DNA of 64,000 nucleotides from Austropuccinia psidii (Eukaryota; Basidiomycota; Pucciniomycetes; Pucciniales; Sphaerophragmiaceae): assembly GCA_023105745.1 (NCBI GenBank), contig JALGQZ010000013.1, positions 3,941,501 through 4,005,500 of the forward strand, given 5' to 3'. Positions 1 to 12,668 of the stretch are shown piece after piece (positions within the stretch are counted from its first letter, which is position 1; each line of letters starts with the position of its first letter). Under the pieces are notes generated by a model, which saw nothing but the letters and a program-made list of their open reading frames with translations, was not told the origin of the DNA and ran no database searches. The position numbers and the translations under genes were made by a program.

Positions 1-423
1 AGGTTTTGAAATCCTCTAGCTGCATCTAAGATTGAATCTGTGCTGTAAGCGTTGATGCGCTCTTTTTGTTTTCTTGAGTGTTCTTCACTGAACTTCCAGC
101 TTTCCTACCTGTAAAGAGGACAGAAGAGTAGGAGGAAATGGGAGGGGTTTCCCACCTCCCACAATGTGGGCATAGCTCATGTATTGTGTAGGCATCGTGC
201 ATGGTCCGAGTGAGAAGGCTGAGGAACACTTTTTTCCGTTACCGAGCAGTGAGCACATCATTGGGTTTCAGACTTCGGCAAGGTTTTTTGAGCCTACTGC
301 GTAGAGTACAGAAATATACTGTTCTACAAATTCCTAGTTAAACTGCAGGGATTCACTATCCATGCATTCTTTACACAAGATTGGCATTCGAATTTCGACA
401 CGACATTTCGATCCGAAACAGTG

Positions 424-480
424 TACTGTACTGTTGTACAAAATACAAGTACTGTACAGTACTGTACTGTAAGTACAGTA
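424..480. repeat. Palindromic TACTGTA/TACAGTA simple repeat
   Basis: The stretch is built from repeated TACTGTA and TACAGTA units that read alike on both strands, so it can fold on itself. No gene is visible in 1-871. The only ORF there (minus strand, 26-229) is short and has no recognisable domain. The same motif recurs at 49941-49961 and in the foldback at 61944-62135. Confidence 0.6.
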
Positions 481-871
481 GCACGGTGATTGAAGTTTCT
501 TATGCAACAGAGACTGTGCTGTACGGAATTTGGCGCAGTTGTATTTTCCTCTAGTTGAGTTTTGATATTGAAAGCTTAACTTTGATTACTATTGGATGTT
601 ACTGGGACAATTCATCCTGCCCTTCATTTATGAGTATAATTCCCTTCATCGCGAGATCAACGGCTGCTTGTCCTTGTAGGAGGTGATTGTCGCCCTCCGG
701 AAATAAGCAAGACTAGACCGGTTTGTTTTTGGCATTTGTTATCCGAATGCTTGGCTGAAATTTCTTATTACATACTTTTCTGTCTGCTGGACTAAAAACT
801 AGCAGACTTTGCACCTCTAAAGCCAAGGTCATCATCACTCATCGTCAATTTCATCTTCAGGTTGCTCGAAC

Positions 872-979
872 ATGGGCATCGCTAAAACGCAAGAAAATTT
901 TCTTCGTTATCTATCATCCCTCCCGCCTGGCGAAAATCCATTCCCCCTTGCCCAGAAGTATGCTGAGGAGCAATTCGCG
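872..979 (+). CDS. Candidate first exon of an unrecognised host gene
   Basis: An ATG at 872 opens 36 codons beginning MGIAKTQENFLRYLSSLPPG and ending directly before GTATGT at 980, a typical fungal 5' splice site. Read through without splicing, the frame stops after 55 codons. Base composition here is more balanced than in the AT-rich repeats that fill the window, which fits low-copy genic DNA. I found no convincing second exon: an open stretch at 1093-1269 on the same strand is possible but unproven. The protein is not recognised and function is unknown. It could be a gene fragment. Confidence 0.3.
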
Positions 980-1484
980 GTATGTTTAGCAATAAGAACC
1001 AAGCTAGGGCAGCGCGTGTTTGCGAAGACATCACACTAATCAGTTTAATGTTTATGCTTTGTGTTCATCGTTAAGAGTTATTATATTCCAACATGGTCTT
1101 CATGGTTGACTTTGGTAATGATCTTTATGTAAAGCATCAAGAACTTGCCAAAAACTCTCTATCGTGTATGGAAACAAAGCTCATTTTGGCATTGAACTCT
1201 TGGCTAGAGTTATTTCTCAATCAAGCTACATTCTTTATGTGCTGCTCAGCACTAAATCTCTCCGGATAGGAAGCATCACACTTTGTAAGGATTTTTTTCT
1301 ACGTAAGCAAACCGCTTTGAAAATGTTAGACTGGTAATCATTCTTGACAGATCGCGTATGGAAAGTAGACACCGTCTGTGTTTCACCAATTTTGGCACTG
1401 TGCTATTGTACATGTTAGTAGCGACGACTTGTTACGAGTTTCTTACCAAAAAGGAAATTGATGTGCTCTTTGCCGCTAACTGCC

Positions 1485-1927
1485 TCATCCATGTTTTTGA
1501 AAATCGTTTGCTTCAGTCGGATTGATTGAAACCATTCCAGAATTGATATCGGCTTTTCCCAATGCAATCATCTCACTCAGTTGGGCAGTTACCCTCCGTG
1601 TAGCCAAGTACCTTTTCTTGTTTTGGATGGACTGGTAAGACCAACCTTCTTTAGCTGCAATTTTATACCTAATCATGCAGAAAGAATGACCAAATCCGGC
1701 GGCGTTACTGAGATCGCCTTTTTATTGCTTTCTTCAATGTATCTAACAGGTGTAAGCATTCGAAAAAATATGCTATTTTCTGGTGTTAGATATCACAAAA
1801 CCACTCACCTGAAGTTTTTCAGGCTTTATCTGGCTCACCTTCCTTCACGCTGTCTCAATTTATGGGCCGATAAAAAGTCGTCAGACCCTTGCAACTTGGC
1901 CACTAAACGTGTCTTTCTGGTTACCAT
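1485..1927 (-). CDS. Candidate multi-exon host gene, unrecognised, middle unresolved
   Basis: Minus-strand ATG at 1927 starts 29 codons plus two bases (MVTRKTRLVAKLQGSDDFLS...), ending at 1839 just before GTGAGC, a good donor. A second coding-like segment ends at a TGA at 1485 and reads ...KEGWSYQSIQNKKRYLATRR..., then a run to FQKHG. It is preceded by AAAATTGCAG, a good acceptor, near 1652. The product would be small, basic and soluble. I could not join the two blocks in phase: an intermediate exon near 1690-1770 gives a phase mismatch, so either an exon is missed or the gene is broken. The family is not recognised. Confidence 0.35.
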
Positions 1928-2031
1928 TAATTATCGTAACAGGCAAGCCTTTTCAGTAAAATTACGTATGTGCAAACACTTTTTTTAATAATTTTTAAAG
2001 CTAGTGATCATTTTTTGGGAATGCGTTGGCA

Positions 2032-2240
2032 TATATAAAAGTGTCGGAAGGGTGGAAACTGCATATCATAGGCTTCGTTTAAAGCTACAAGAAGCCTCCA
2101 CGAGCTTTGATCCAAGTACGTACAATGTGCCGGCACTTTTCGAAATAATGCTGGCAGCCAAAGGATTCGGAGAAATTGGTGTAAGTGTCAATCCTGTCAC
2201 AGGAGTTACACGATACTGTATTTTTGGTTTAAGCTGAGCC
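2032..2240 (+). CDS. Candidate exon with upstream TATA-like site
   Basis: TATATAAAA lies at 2032-2040 on the plus strand. It is followed by an open frame containing RLRLKLQEASTSFDPSTYNV and ending ...LAAKGFGEIG directly before GTGTAAGTG near 2180, which contains a plausible donor. Coding character is suggested by composition only. It may belong to one gene with the next segment, or be noise. No family is recognised. Confidence 0.2.
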
Positions 2241-2473
2241 TTTTCGGACTTCCTGTTCAGGGTCTTGCTTTCAAGCACATTCAAAAGGTCATAGTGATCT
2301 ATTTAAGTGTAAATATTTGCTTGTTAATTGTGAGCATTTCTGATAATTAAATGCTAAAACCTAAAGTCACCTGGTTTGAAAAGTTAAAAGCCTAACACAT
2401 CTTGAATTAGATGTACCCACCCCTTGTGATTGTGTCATTATCGGATTTAAGGTTAAAAATAAAAGTCCTAGCG

Positions 2474-2788
2474 ATGGTGGAGCCGCCAAAAAATGTCAAT
2501 CGCGTAGAATGGATTGAAGAGCAAAAGCAACTTGAAAGCACACAGAAATCTATTCTTTACAGATTTTTTTCAGTGTTTCTCGCCATCGTTTGTTGGGTTG
2601 GTTTTTCAGTTTGGGCTGTAAGTCTTTTTATGAACCTTGATCCTGGAATGATATTTTTGTTTTTAAAACAACATTGGAGCGAAGTACCGCAGATTTTCCT
2701 TAGATTTACAAGCATTGGAATGGGTGAAAGGGAGCATAGTAGGTGTCATCATTTCAATGTTGCACTCGAAAAATTAGCTTATGGCTGA
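2474..2788 (+). CDS. Candidate single-pass membrane protein, unrecognised
   Basis: The ATG at 2474 gives a polar, charged N-terminus (MVEPPKNVNRVEWIEEQKQ) followed by a strongly hydrophobic segment of about 25 residues (roughly 37-62), which predicts one membrane span. The frame stays open to a TGA at 2786-2788. A GTAAGT at 2618 and a CGCAG acceptor ending at 2692 bound a possible 75-nt intron. This is a multiple of three, so the frame is the same spliced or retained. If spliced, the membrane segment ends at the exon junction. Function is unknown; it may be a gene fragment. Confidence 0.3.
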   Translation: MVEPPKNVNRVEWIEEQKQLESTQKSILYRFFSVFLAIVCWVGFSVWAVSLFMNLDPGMIFLFLKQHWSEVPQIFLRFTSIGMGEREHSRCHHFNVALEKLAYG

Positions 2789-3952
2789 AGACTCCGCTGA
2801 TTTAGCTTGACAACATCATTCCTGTGATGTCATTGAATATGTAAGGAATAGCTCTTTCGTATTGATAACCATAGCCGCTAAAAGTTTTTAATTTGCTTTA
2901 TGTTTATTTTTGACAACTATCTTAATGGTTGCTAGCAATCTGCTTGTGTTAGCACATGATAGCAGCAAGACCTTGAAAAGGTATAGGAAAATGTACCAAG
3001 ACGACATAATAATGACCTCTTTAAGAGTTGACGAGGTAATTCAAATCGACGCTTTCACATGAATTAAAAAGTTGGAAATATAAGTTAGCTAACACATTGT
3101 GACATAATTTGGTTTTACATGCAGGAGTGCAACCAACAAAATGATTCATCTTTTTTTGTCGTAAATTGCAAGTAAAAGATACTAACAGTTCAAATAATCA
3201 ATATATCAAAAGGAAGAGAAAGGTTTGTAAAGATTTTGCAAAGTGTGTGAAGTCGGGATAAAAATAAGAGAAAAATAGTCATGAATTGTCATGAATTGTT
3301 CATGCAGAGCATATAAATTAGCTGAAATGTAAAATTCGAAGTTAAAAGTAAGAGGGAAGCTGTCACTAATATTGGAGAAACGTTCCATCATAAGGGAAAT
3401 AGTTCTCTTTTGATTTTATATTGTAAAGAGTAGTCGTTCTGTTCGTGACCCCACAACCATATCTTCGCTTCACGGTAAGAATAGGGACTTAATATTTTAT
3501 GATCATATCAACAACATCATGATAGATTAGAGTAATGCTTATTGTATTGAAAACAATGTGAGAAACCCTTAATCTTTATTTTTTTCATCTCAGCTTCATC
3601 ATATAACTGAGGGAGGAATTGCTGGACAAAAAATTCAGTTGATTGCATATTGTTTGTGCCATTTGTAGATAAAACATACAAAGCTCAACAATCTGAAGAT
3701 TAAGCCAAGCCTGGTCTCACAACCCTTCCAATCAAGTATATATCTGACAGCTTTTATTTCTAAAAAAAAATTAAAAAAATTTCCTTCATTAGAAACCAGT
3801 GTTACAGGTAACTGAGCTTTTTTATCTTCTGAATGAAGAATCAAAATCTCCACAACCTTTTGTCTCTTGATTCTGAATTTCATTAACATAACTCCATCTG
3901 CACAGTGCAATCCACTATTACTGTCATTAAATACTTTTTTCTTTTGACACAA
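2789..3952. other. No convincing gene
   Basis: The stretch has intermediate AT content. A minus-strand ORF at 3635-3952 has no recognisable domain, no clear start context and no splice partner, so I do not call it. Confidence 0.4.
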
Positions 3953-4179
3953 GGAATCAATTTTGTTTGTTTTGTCCCTCTGACATAAGTGATGGTAACA
4001 TTTTCAATGCTCACATAAGTGGTCAACAGACTGTCCAAGCCCTGAATGATGCACATCAACATGACTTGTAAATTCTACTGCAAAAGCTTGGATTACTAAG
4101 TAGTTCTATTTCATTAAGACTGTATCCTGCTGGTTTGTTTTTTTGTTTGTTTTTCTTTGAAATTCTTGTTACATAGGCA

Positions 4180-4225
4180 CCATGAGCAAAGTTGCTACAC
4201 CTGTCAGCAGGTTTTTCATTTCAAA
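4180..4225 (+). repeat. Dispersed repeat beginning TGAGCAAA with a hairpin (copy 1)
   Basis: CACCATGAGCAAA is followed by ACCTG-tcag-CAGGT. The same arrangement occurs at 24862 and 30803 with compensating base changes in the stem. The conserved block may be the 5' end of an LTR or another mobile element, since TGAGCAAA could be an LTR-type TG start. No matching CA end was found. Confidence 0.4.
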
Positions 4226-4329
4226 AATAACATAGGAGATGTGTGAGCCTTTGAGATATAACCACATATCCAAAAAGGTCACAAAGATATTTTTCAGTAA
4301 TTATTTCTTTTAAATAATTATCTTAGAAT

Positions 4330-4625
4330 AAGTAAAAATGCCATAAAAAGGCATAAATTCTTAATTAACTTAAAACCTGATGAATGAAAATGTGAAATAA
4401 ATCACACCATTAGATTCCTCATGATAAGACCCATATATATCATTTTTATAGCATATCTGTAAAGTCAATACCTAATGAGTAATAAGTAAAAATGCCATAA
4501 AAAGACATAAATTCTTATTTATCTCAGAACCCAATGAAACAAAATGTGAAATAAATTGCACCATTGGATTCCCCATGGAAACCTACACATAAAAAAACTT
4601 TATGTAATATCTCTAAAGGTAGTAC
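4330..4625 (+). repeat. Two tandem copies of a ~155-bp unit
   Basis: The block starting AAGTAAAAATGCCATAAAAA at 4330 recurs from about 4485. Both copies continue through a matching TGAAATAAAT..CACCATT.GATTCC segment. They differ at several positions. No coding content is seen. Confidence 0.65.
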
Positions 4626-5472
4626 TGAAGGAATTATGCTGAATATGTGCACTTTTATGATCAATGCATACATTCATGTTTTTTAGCTAATATCTCCTGA
4701 AATATACATGATGGAGAGTTAAGCCAAAAATAAAGCTAACACGTAATTACTTTAAGAATACAGATATGAACTTTCTTTGACAAGCTACAAAAAAGGTTAT
4801 AAATTGTAAGGGTTTATTGAACAAAATTGCTAGAGCTGTTGACCACTTTGTTTTGAAAGTGGTCCAAACTTAAAGTAAAGTAGATATACAGGTTCTTCTA
4901 GCTCATAAGTGAATAATTATTTATTTTTTATAATAATATTCAAGGTACAACCCCCCAAAATCATGGTTTAAAGTTTAAAATAGTAAATCTCAACAGAAAA
5001 GATGAGTTACAAGAAAAATCATCAAAAATAGAGTTTTGGTGATGTAATAAAATTATCTAGTCAGTTCAGTAAGGACATGCTAAGATATCAGAATTCACTC
5101 TCTGAATAGCTTTAGTGTGTATCACTTAAAAAGTTATTAATGATCAAAGCTTAAGCTTAAAAATGATCATTTATGATCACTCACTGTAATCTTATTTTAA
5201 GTTTAACAGTCATATAAGTGATATAGCTGGTGAATACTATTAGATTATGATTAAGACTAATAAAATCCTTATATTTTAGGCTTCTTCCAAGACTATGATA
5301 TCATCAAACTTAGAGTTATAGTGATAACTCTAAATAATGGTGTAATAATGAGTTAAGAGGGTTTAATTATGATGTAATCATCACTAAACCTTAAAGTACT
5401 GATCAATTCCAGTGGATACCATCAGTACACTTCTACTAGAAGTATTTTGGACTCTATAAGGGAGGAACGTAC

Positions 5473-5481
5473 TATAAATAG
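5473..5481 (+). promoter_or_regulatory. TATA-like box
   Basis: TATAAATAG lies on the plus strand, followed about 30 bases later by a pyrimidine-rich CCCCCTC tract and an A-rich leader. No ORF follows. It may be the promoter of an old LTR. Confidence 0.3.
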
Positions 5482-7694
5482 AGCTCTTTTTACTCTATTT
5501 CCCCCTCAGACACATCAAAAACAATAAAACACTAAACAAAAAGGTAAAATCTTTATTCTTTATATATAAATCCTTTATATTATTAAAGACAAAAGGTAAT
5601 CTTCATTATAATCATCCATCTTGATGTGATCACTCCAATTGTTTAATTATTTTTGTTATATTCCTCTAAAAATCCTATTTTCCACATAAAATTAAGAATA
5701 TTTGTAATTTCTCTTATTTTATTTTGTAAATACAATTTAAATGAGTTTTATTAACATTTTTTTGGTGTAAAATCTTGCAAAATTATTATATTAAGTGTTG
5801 TAAGTATGTTATTTTCTCATTTATAATTTCTATCTATTATTATTTTCAATTATTTTTTTATTAATATAAATAGTATTTATATTAATATATAGCTTTAGTA
5901 TTGGTAATATTATTGTTATTAATTGTTTTTTTATTATTAAAAAAGAATTCTTTATGCCTTAATTATTTGTTAGTAACAATAATAAAGAGTAAAAAATATA
6001 TATTAAATACTATAGATTAATATATTTATTTTTATTATATTTTTTTTATAATATAAATTACATTATTATATTTATTTAATAATTTAATTATTTTATGCCA
6101 TAATTATAATAATTCTTTATTATTATAGCTATTATTTATTTTATTTATTAAATTAATAAGGACATTAATAGTACAATAAGTGAGATATTTGTAATATCTA
6201 CTTATTGTTTCATAGTCAAACCTTACAAGATGGGTGGGAAACAGGTTTCAACCTAAAGTGGAATTGAAACTGAAAGATAGAAGATTTGGAAGAAATACAA
6301 GACATTCTTGCAAGCCAAAAAACTCCAATTGAAAGCCCTGATTGTTTCTTGGCTATGACTGGTAATAAAAAATATCAGAAAGTTTCATTATGAAAAAATC
6401 TATAGCTTCAAATATCAGATGCCTCTTTCTATCTGTAACCTCCATATCTCAAAATGCTAGGATACACTACTATAAAATGCTTCATCTGAAGCATTATCTT
6501 TACCTTTTTGAATTATATAATAGGATTTGACAATAGTATCAGATTAATTGACTATCCTTCCCATTCACAAGAACCTAAGATTACACCAAAATCCAACAGC
6601 TTAAGAAGGAATTCTAATTATGCCAAGAAATCCTGAAGTTTTTGTGTTCCACTGCTTAAGCTTTAAAACTATTCCCCAGTAAATAAAAGCTTTACATTTT
6701 GTTCTTTTGAATATACACTTAATTTTAAGCTCAAATAGCTCATCTCATTGAAGATTACTTGAAGTAAAACAGTTTGAATATCTTAAAAGATAAAACTCCT
6801 TCATCCTTTATAGAAAAAGACTCTTTCAAAAAATGATGCTATTACAAAATGGAAAATTTTATTTTAATGTTGGGAAGATTTCAAATAATACACTTTAATA
6901 AAGTATTTTATTCCTTTTGACAACTATTAATAAAAATGAGGTTGTGCAAAAGACTAATATAGAAGACTAGTATTTGGAAACCCATAACATCAGCTCATAG
7001 AAAAGCTTATTTGATACTATTAATATAAAGCTGAGATTATTGGCCTTAAATCTTGATATCTATATTATCAAATTACTCCATACATATTGCATACAAAACT
7101 GTACTTTATGTATGATCCTTATGACATAATTTTTCATCATTGATCACAATGAGCCATTAAAAAGCATTATTTTAAGACTATACAAAACCAAAATATATAA
7201 TTTTAAATTATGAGTTCTAACCAAAAAACAGTAACCCAAATGGGATATTTTGGGACATCATTTGAACAAATACTTGATAATTACATAAATGCGTTTGAGA
7301 ATAATAGTAAAATTTCAATTGAAAGTGTTTGAGAAAGGTTAAGAGGCCATATTGAAATGTTGAGTCTTACCTCTTACTAAAATTACTATCTTTATTGATT
7401 TAATTGAAATTTCTCTCTACATATTTCTAAACTGAGAAGAGTCTTTGTGAGATATTAATATTTAATATTTTTGAGCTTTAAAAATAGATATTTCTATTCG
7501 TACTTTGAATTTCTCAATAGAAGAAGACTTATTAGAAATATGAATTCATGAGGTGAAATAAATTTTTCTATATAGCTTTTTGTGATTTTTCTGGTTCCCT
7601 CTTGTCATTTACAGTTCTTTACTCAAAAGATCTTGGAGAATGATGATTAGATTGAAGCTTCTCATTAAATAGTAGTTAGGCATATGTTAAATAT

Positions 7695-9102
7695 TGTCAG
7701 GCTAAGTATATGATAAAAATGTAATAAGGCTATTTAAAACTTTAACTATGACTGTGACACCAATAAAAATATTTAAAAAAGGTTTGAATAAAGATAAAAA
7801 AAGAGCTTTACTAATGATAATTAGTGGTGGTGAGCGCTATTGAAAGCCCTGGGTGCAGCTTTACCTGCTGGGTTACAACAATAAAGACTACAATACTAAT
7901 ATTTGTAGTATAACCTGTTTATTTTCCAGAAGTATAACTTTTTTTGACAGTTGGACTACGTAGGAATTCAAGAGCAGGATGGAGATTCCTTTTCTGGCAG
8001 TGAAAAGGCCTCCTTTTATCCTAAAATGGGGTGAAAAGGCTGCTAGACCTTTTCATGTAGAGGAAGTTAAGATTTTCACTCTCAACAACAGGCTTGTGGC
8101 TTGAAAAAGGCCTGTATAGCCTGTATTGGGCTCAGATGTGGTTTTGAAACCACATCTGGGAAATGCAGGGTGAAGATTTTCATCTGGGGACCACACAGCC
8201 TGATTCTGATGTGTATGACACATAGAATGCTGTACAGAGCCTGTATGGGACCCCAGTATTGAATGAAATATGAGGTATTGAAGTAAAAACAAGCTTATTT
8301 GTCAGTTTAACACCTCATAATCATGGTTATGGGATATTATCCAATGGTAAGGCTGTATTGGCCAAACTGTGGGATTTTGACCTTAAACCAGGCATGCCTT
8401 TGTCAGTTCTTGAGATATAAGCCTCAAATATTTGTTCAGTGTGTAGCCCTATATGTGCTCTACACAATGGTACCTCATTTGATGTGGTTATCATTAAATA
8501 TGGCAAAGTTATGCCATGTACAAGATTTTTGTAAATATGTGTGTTTTAGGAAAAAAGGTGTATTGGGCTTGTTTTCCCTATAATTTTCTTTCCAGATGAG
8601 ATATAGAGAAATGAATAGCACTATGAAATAGCCCTTATTGTGCTTTTTCCAAAAAGACCCCACTTTATGTATCTCACACTAAAACTGTAGAAGTTATATG
8701 GGAGGTGAATATTTTATTCACCCTTATTTAGCCTGAATTTGGCCATAACTTCTGTGATACTGGTGTTAGCTCAGTTTCGCAGGTACCATTGGATAGCTCT
8801 GACTTAGAGATTAATTTTGAATACCAATTTGATGGGGTTGAGCCTTTTACTCTGTATTTCATATGGGAGGTCAAAATTAAGGTTTATGCTCAGAAACAAC
8901 TTTGAGCCGGAATAACTATGTTATTCTTTGTCCTCTGATCATGGGACTTGTATATTTGGAAAGAGGTAAGCTTCCTCTTTATTTTGATACCTTTTGAGCT
9001 GATTTGGCTCAGATACATGTTTTGGTGGTATCTTGGCTATACCATTGATTTATGGTATTTGGCTGTCATGCTTGTGCTCTGGTTTTGAGTCACAGGCTGA
9101 CA
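7695..9102 (-). repeat. Element A 3' LTR (family 1)
   Basis: In the minus orientation it starts TGTCAGCCTGTGACTC at 9102 and ends AGCCTGACA at 7695. It aligns along its length with the LTRs at 16256, 19189, 31080 and 39338/60124. Short ORFs inside (8053-8663) recur in other LTR copies only as decayed sequence and are not genes. Confidence 0.93.
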
Positions 9103-9117
9103 TACCCTCCCTTTAAA
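9103..9117 (-). promoter_or_regulatory. Polypurine tract of element A
   Basis: On the minus strand, TTTAAAGGGAGGGTA lies directly against the start of the 3' LTR. This is the position where plus-strand DNA synthesis is primed in LTR elements. Element B has the matching AGAGGGAGGGTA. Confidence 0.75.
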
Positions 9118-12100
9118 AAAGGCTCATAATTGATGAGAAGGTTCAGTTCTTCTAGAGGCTCTGAATATCCTTAGATGAAGTTTCCCATCTGGTATGGCAT
9201 CTTCTTCCAACCACTTGTCCTTATCCGCTGTCTGGTTCTTGAATCTGACTAAGTACTCTCTCTGATCCTCCTGGCCTTGATAATTCTCTTCACAGCTCCA
9301 GGGGAGTCCTCCATCTCCACTATTTCTGGTGGGGTGGGGTTCTTCTTCCTGGAGGGGAATTTATCCTCCTCTGTCTGGAAGTATGGCTTGACTAAACTCA
9401 CAGGAAAGACTGGGTATTTCCTGGAACATTCCTCAGTGAGTTTGACTTCCACTGCATTTTACCTATCAATTTAATGATAGTGAAGGGCCCTACAAATTAG
9501 TCTCTCATTTTCTTAGGTCCTTTGAGATTATTAACGCTCAATTTAGACCCTAGCACTTAGTCCCCTTCTTTAAAGTCAGGTTCCATGTGTGATTTGTCCC
9601 ACCTCTGCTTATTATATTCTTTTGTCTCAGATATGCATTTGGCAGCTGTGTCACAAGCCCTCTTCCACATTTCATGGAAATCCTTGGCTTTGGGGTGGAT
9701 GGTCAGAAGATTTTTCTTCAAGTGATCCACAGGCAATAGGGTATTCCACCCTTTTTCTACCAGTGCAGGTGTTTTCCTGTGGTAGAGTGCTGACTTTTGT
9801 TATAGGCCAGTTGGACTGCTTGTAGAAGGGTAAGCCAGTCATGGGTGTAACCTTCATGGTCCTTATATTCAATGCCATAGGCACAGAATCTTCTAAGGAT
9901 GTCCTCCATTGTCTGGATCATCCTTTCAGCTGATCCATCTGTTTGTGGATGGTAAGCTGTGGAAAATGCAAGCTTGGTGCCAAGCATGTCATACAAGTTT
10001 GTCCAAAATCAAGATTTGAACTTTGGGTTCCTATCACTGATGATGATCTTAGGGACTCCACAGGTAGATATGATGTTTTTCCAGAATAACAGAGTAGTAT
10101 ACATGGCTGTGTCCTCCTTGTGATATGGTAGGCACCTCATACTCTCACTGAACCTATCAACTATGAATAAGCAGGAATTTAAGCTTTCTTTTCCTCCTGG
10201 GACAAGTACTGTAACCCAGTCCATGTTGATGGCTGGTCATGGGTGTTTGGGTTCTTCTATGTGTTGAAGTAACCCATACTTCTTCCAATGTTTTTATTTA
10301 CCTTTTGGCATTTTTCACAAGTGTTTATGTATTCACTAAACTCTTGTACCCATTTGGGCCACCAAGCAGTGCTTGCTTCTCTTTCTTTGGTCCTGTCTTC
10401 ACTCATGTGTCCCATATAGGGGCAGTCATGGAATTCCTGCAGGATCAAAGATATATGGCCTCTGTCTATTATTGTGAGTGCACTAGTATGCTTCTCTCTA
10501 TGGTAGAGCAGGAAATCTATGAGGAAACATTTATTGTCCTTATAGTCACTCAAACAGGGTTCCTCTAACTGGAATTCCAGTTCTGGGCTCCTGTACTTCT
10601 GTTGAAGGAGTTGCAGTAGTATGCCACATTGTTTGTGTCTGGCATATGTCTTCATCACTGCATTGAAGAATTCATTATGCAGTTTTGAGGAAATTATTCC
10701 CAATATGGGAGTTTCTGTTCCTTCTGAGTCAGTTTTTCCACTGTCTGGGTTACCACTTTCTGGCCCCACTCAGAAAATCTAAAGTTTTTCTTCCTGTATA
10801 TTTCTATGAAATGGATAGGAATTATAGCTGTTACTTCAGGGTCATAAGCTGGGTTGCTTTTGACATTATCCAATGGCCATCTGCTGAGGCTATCTGCATT
10901 GGTCATATTCCCTATATACTCTTGGATGGCTATTTTCCACCTCAGAATGTGTCTACTGGTAGTCTTCATGTTCAGTAGAAACTTCAAGGCTGTGCAGTCT
11001 GTGTAGACTTAAAAGACTGCACCCTCCAAATAATAATGGATTTTCAGTAAAGCCCAGACTAAGCATAGACATTCAGTCTGGGTGGACCCATACCTGGCTT
11101 TTGAATCTTTCAGCTTAGTAGAGATGTAACATATTACTCCCTCTCTTGGTCCACCATCTACAATTTGTCTCTGGTGAAGGGCTGCTCCTAAGCCTTGGCT
11201 ACATGCTGCATCTATGTATAACTTAAATGGTAGTTCAAAGTCAGTCAAGATGAGAAAAGATGCATTTGTGAGTTCATATTTGATTGTCTCATATGGATCC
11301 CTTCTTTCCTGGTAATTTCAAAAACTACATCTTTTGAACAGAACTTGTATAAAATACTAGTTTTGTGGGCAAAACCTTTGATGCAGTTTCTATAGTAGCT
11401 GGCAAACCCAAGGAAGGATTGCCTCTATTTGATGCTTTTTGGTACTGGTTTCTTGCAGTACTGCTGCGACTTTGTTCTTGTCAATTGCCAGACTAAGACC
11501 TGACACTTTATGTACTAGAGCTAGTAGCTCTTGTTGGCCAAAATTTCACTTTTTGAGTGAAATTTTCAGATTGATTGGTGTGCATTTACTTAGTACTCTG
11601 TCTATGTACTGCACATGGTCTTCCCATGTCTCTGAGTATATAATGATGTCATCAATATATACTAACATCCAGCCTGTCAATATTTCTTCTTGAAATATTG
11701 TGTCCATAATCCTTTGAAAGTGTGCTGGTGCACCTTTGATGCCAAATGGCATCCTGGTGTACTCATACATGCCCATATGGCATATGATTCTGAGTAGTTT
11801 CATATAACCTGGTTTAACTCCATTCTTCTGGAAGCCTTTCATAAAATCAATTTTGGTTATGTATTTGGCTTTTGCTAGTTTGTCAAAGGCATGAGGTATC
11901 CTGGGTATAGGGCACCTGTCAGCTCTTGTGTAGTTATTCAGAGCTCTGAAATCTCCACACAGCCTAGACTTGCCATCATGCCAGGTGATCAGGACAGGAG
12001 TGGTAATTTTCACTATTTCATTGTATCCAATCTTTCTGATGACATCCATGTCAAGGAGTTCATTGGTATGTTATTCAATTTCCTTCCTGGTTTTCAGACT

Positions 12101-12668
12101 TTCTGGTCAAGGAGGTCTCCTGAGCATGGTTGGATAAGGTCTTTCCACATCCAGATATAGTTCTATATCATGGACTCTAATCTTGCCTAATGGCTCGTCA
12201 CCAATGGCAAATGCTGGTCTATTCTTTCTAAGCATTCTCAGTAAACTTAGTTTCTGTTTACTGGTGAGGGTAGTACTAAAATTTCCCTCTCTGAATTCAT
12301 TGAGTAGTTCTTCAAGAGGATCTTGGGCAGATATCTGGTATACATCAAGTGAGAATTTCTTTTCCTTGTTGGTAACAATGGTAATGCGCCTGTTTTCACT
12401 ATTGTAAATATCTATGCCATACATCTTCTGGTAATCTGATCCCAGCAAAAACCCTTGTATGTGGGCATCATCAAGCACAACAAACTCTGGGTTAAGTCTG
12501 ATGTTACCTTTCCTATGGGGTATAATTATCTCTTTGATAATTGTCCCAATGGAAGTAATCTTCCCTGATGCACTCTTGAGGTTCTTTGCCTTGGTGGGCA
12601 ACAGCTGGTTTTCCCAGTTCAGGAAGTGGTTCTCCAGATAATTTCTGGCCACTATGGAGCAGTGTGCT
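9118..12668 (-). pseudogene. pol: Element A pol remnant (RT, RNase H, integrase)
   Basis: At least eight minus-strand ORF pieces line up in order with element B pol. 12652-12107 and 12049-11546 hold the RT palm, with LVYIDDIIIYS. 11248-11009 holds RNase H ([19 protein letters not shown]). 10987-10257 carries the integrase zinc-binding CEKCQK. 10224-10009 has the core MDWV and ISDRNPKF motifs, 9996-9757 has [10 protein letters not shown], and 9452-9249 is the integrase C-terminal part. Stops and frameshifts between the pieces mean no functional polyprotein can be made. The 5' end of this block is cut off from the protease by the solo LTR at 12669. Confidence 0.92.

Larger units (their letters stand above)
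3953..7694. other. AT-rich repeat-derived DNA without genes
   Basis: No ORF of 60 codons or more occurs in about 3.7 kb. The stretch carries a hairpin-start repeat at about 4180, a 155-bp tandem duplication at 4330 and a TATA-like site at 5473. Beyond about 5500 it becomes extremely AT-rich (long A/T runs at 5640-6180). It looks like old transposon debris. Confidence 0.6.

Noticed and set aside
26..229. 67-codon minus-strand ORF with CPHCG
   Set aside because: A single Cys pair, no family resemblance and no other support.
3635..3952. 105-codon minus-strand ORF
   Set aside because: No recognisable domain, no splice partners, AT-driven composition.
8053..8663. Short ORFs inside family-1 LTRs (also 19809-20145, 31869-32470, 60926-61288)
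   Set aside because: They are shadows of LTR sequence, and frames break between copies.
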